Shown: positions 5,315 through 5,426 of the stretch, piece by piece
Numbering within the stretch: the stretch's first letter is position 1
Layout: each line of letters begins with the position of its first letter
Made by a program: the position numbers and the translations under genes
Assembly (NCBI GenBank): GCA_016781705.1
Contig: JADDPV010000185.1
Location: forward strand, 1 to 5,426
Direction: 5' to 3'
Length of the DNA stretch: 5,426 bases
Origin: Rubrobacter sp.
GTDB taxonomy: Bacteria; Actinomycetota; Rubrobacteria; Rubrobacterales; Rubrobacteraceae
Notes under the pieces: model-generated
The model's database searches: none
Seen by the model: the letters and a program-made list of their open reading frames with translations, nothing else
Told to the model about the DNA's origin: nothing

Positions 5315-5364
5315 GCGAACCATCCGGCGGCCTGTCAAAAAACGGGTCCCGCCGCCATGGTCGC
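5315..5364. repeat. Long imperfect inverted repeat in the intergenic region
   Basis: Three nested blocks are complementary: GCGA (5315-5318) with TCGC (5361-5364), CCAT (5320-5323) with ATGG (5357-5360), and GGCGGC (5326-5331) with GCCGCC (5351-5356). This makes a 14-bp stem with a one-base and a two-base bulge on the left side. The 19-base loop carries TCAAAAAACGGG, which recurs at 5409-5420. It could be a protein-binding site, a small structured RNA, or part of a dispersed genomic repeat. Confidence 0.5.
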
Positions 5365-5420
5365 AGAAGCGCGTTTTAAAGCCGTTTCGAGCCCCGCATG
5401 ACAGTGCATCAAAAAACGGG
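5335..5420. repeat. Direct repeat of a 12-mer flanking a CCGTTT complement
   Basis: TCAAAAAACGGG occurs at 5335-5346 and again at 5409-5420, 74 bases apart. Between them GCCGTTT (5382-5388) contains CCGTTT, the complement of AAACGG in both copies, so alternative pairings are possible. Immediately after the second copy, AAAACGGGCGTTTT forms a small palindrome at the window edge. No coding frame is supported in 5246-5426. Confidence 0.5.
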
Positions 5421-5426
5421 CGTTTT

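Noticed and set aside
1..5426. CRISPR array, rRNA or intact tRNA gene
   Set aside because: No regularly spaced repeats, rRNA-like sequence or complete cloverleaf was seen on either strand.

Overview
The window looks like chromosomal or accessory DNA from a high-GC bacterium, most likely an actinobacterium of the Rubrobacter type. Grounds are GC-rich third codon positions, GTG starts, the protein families present, and AT-rich regulatory patches standing out from a GC-rich background. The genus is an impression from family resemblance, not a proven assignment.

Left part (1-1871): mobile-element wreckage. A minus-strand C-terminal fragment of an IS630-type transposase (113-433) is cut off exactly at the left end of an IS1380-family insertion sequence (434-1871). 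The IS1380 element has 13-bp perfect terminal inverted repeats and a 97-bp leader with a stem-loop over the transposase ribosome-binding site. Its transposase gene would be full length except for one in-frame TAG at 1197-1199. The missing N-terminal part of the IS630 gene is not found on the other side, and the would-be target duplication is imperfect (CTAC/CTAG), so the junction has probably been rearranged.

Middle part (1872-3497): a gene-free stretch leads into an ArsR/SmtB-type repressor gene (2164-2514). After it comes a strong, palindrome-covered promoter driving a 78-residue two-helix membrane protein with a Gly/Met-rich loop (2616-2852), then a DUF302 protein (2888-3289) and a short remnant of a metallo-beta-lactamase-fold gene (3294-3418) that still has its own ribosome-binding site.

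Right part (3498-5426): a YruB/NrdH-like glutaredoxin with a CPWC site overlaps by four bases (ATGA) the start of a complete three-domain multicopper oxidase with a lipoprotein-type signal and a Gly/Met-rich insert. Downstream lie a GC-rich hairpin and a structured intergenic stretch with a repeated 12-mer that runs off the window.

Together the right two thirds read as a probable metal or thiol stress island: an ArsR-type sensor, a membrane protein and a secreted oxidase that share an unusual Gly/Met tract, a dithiol reductase and a DUF302 protein. The attractive hypothesis is periplasm-side or cell-surface Cu(I) capture and oxidation under ArsR-type control. The DUF302, MBL-fold and glutaredoxin genes instead suggest reactive-sulfur chemistry, and the two readings are not exclusive.
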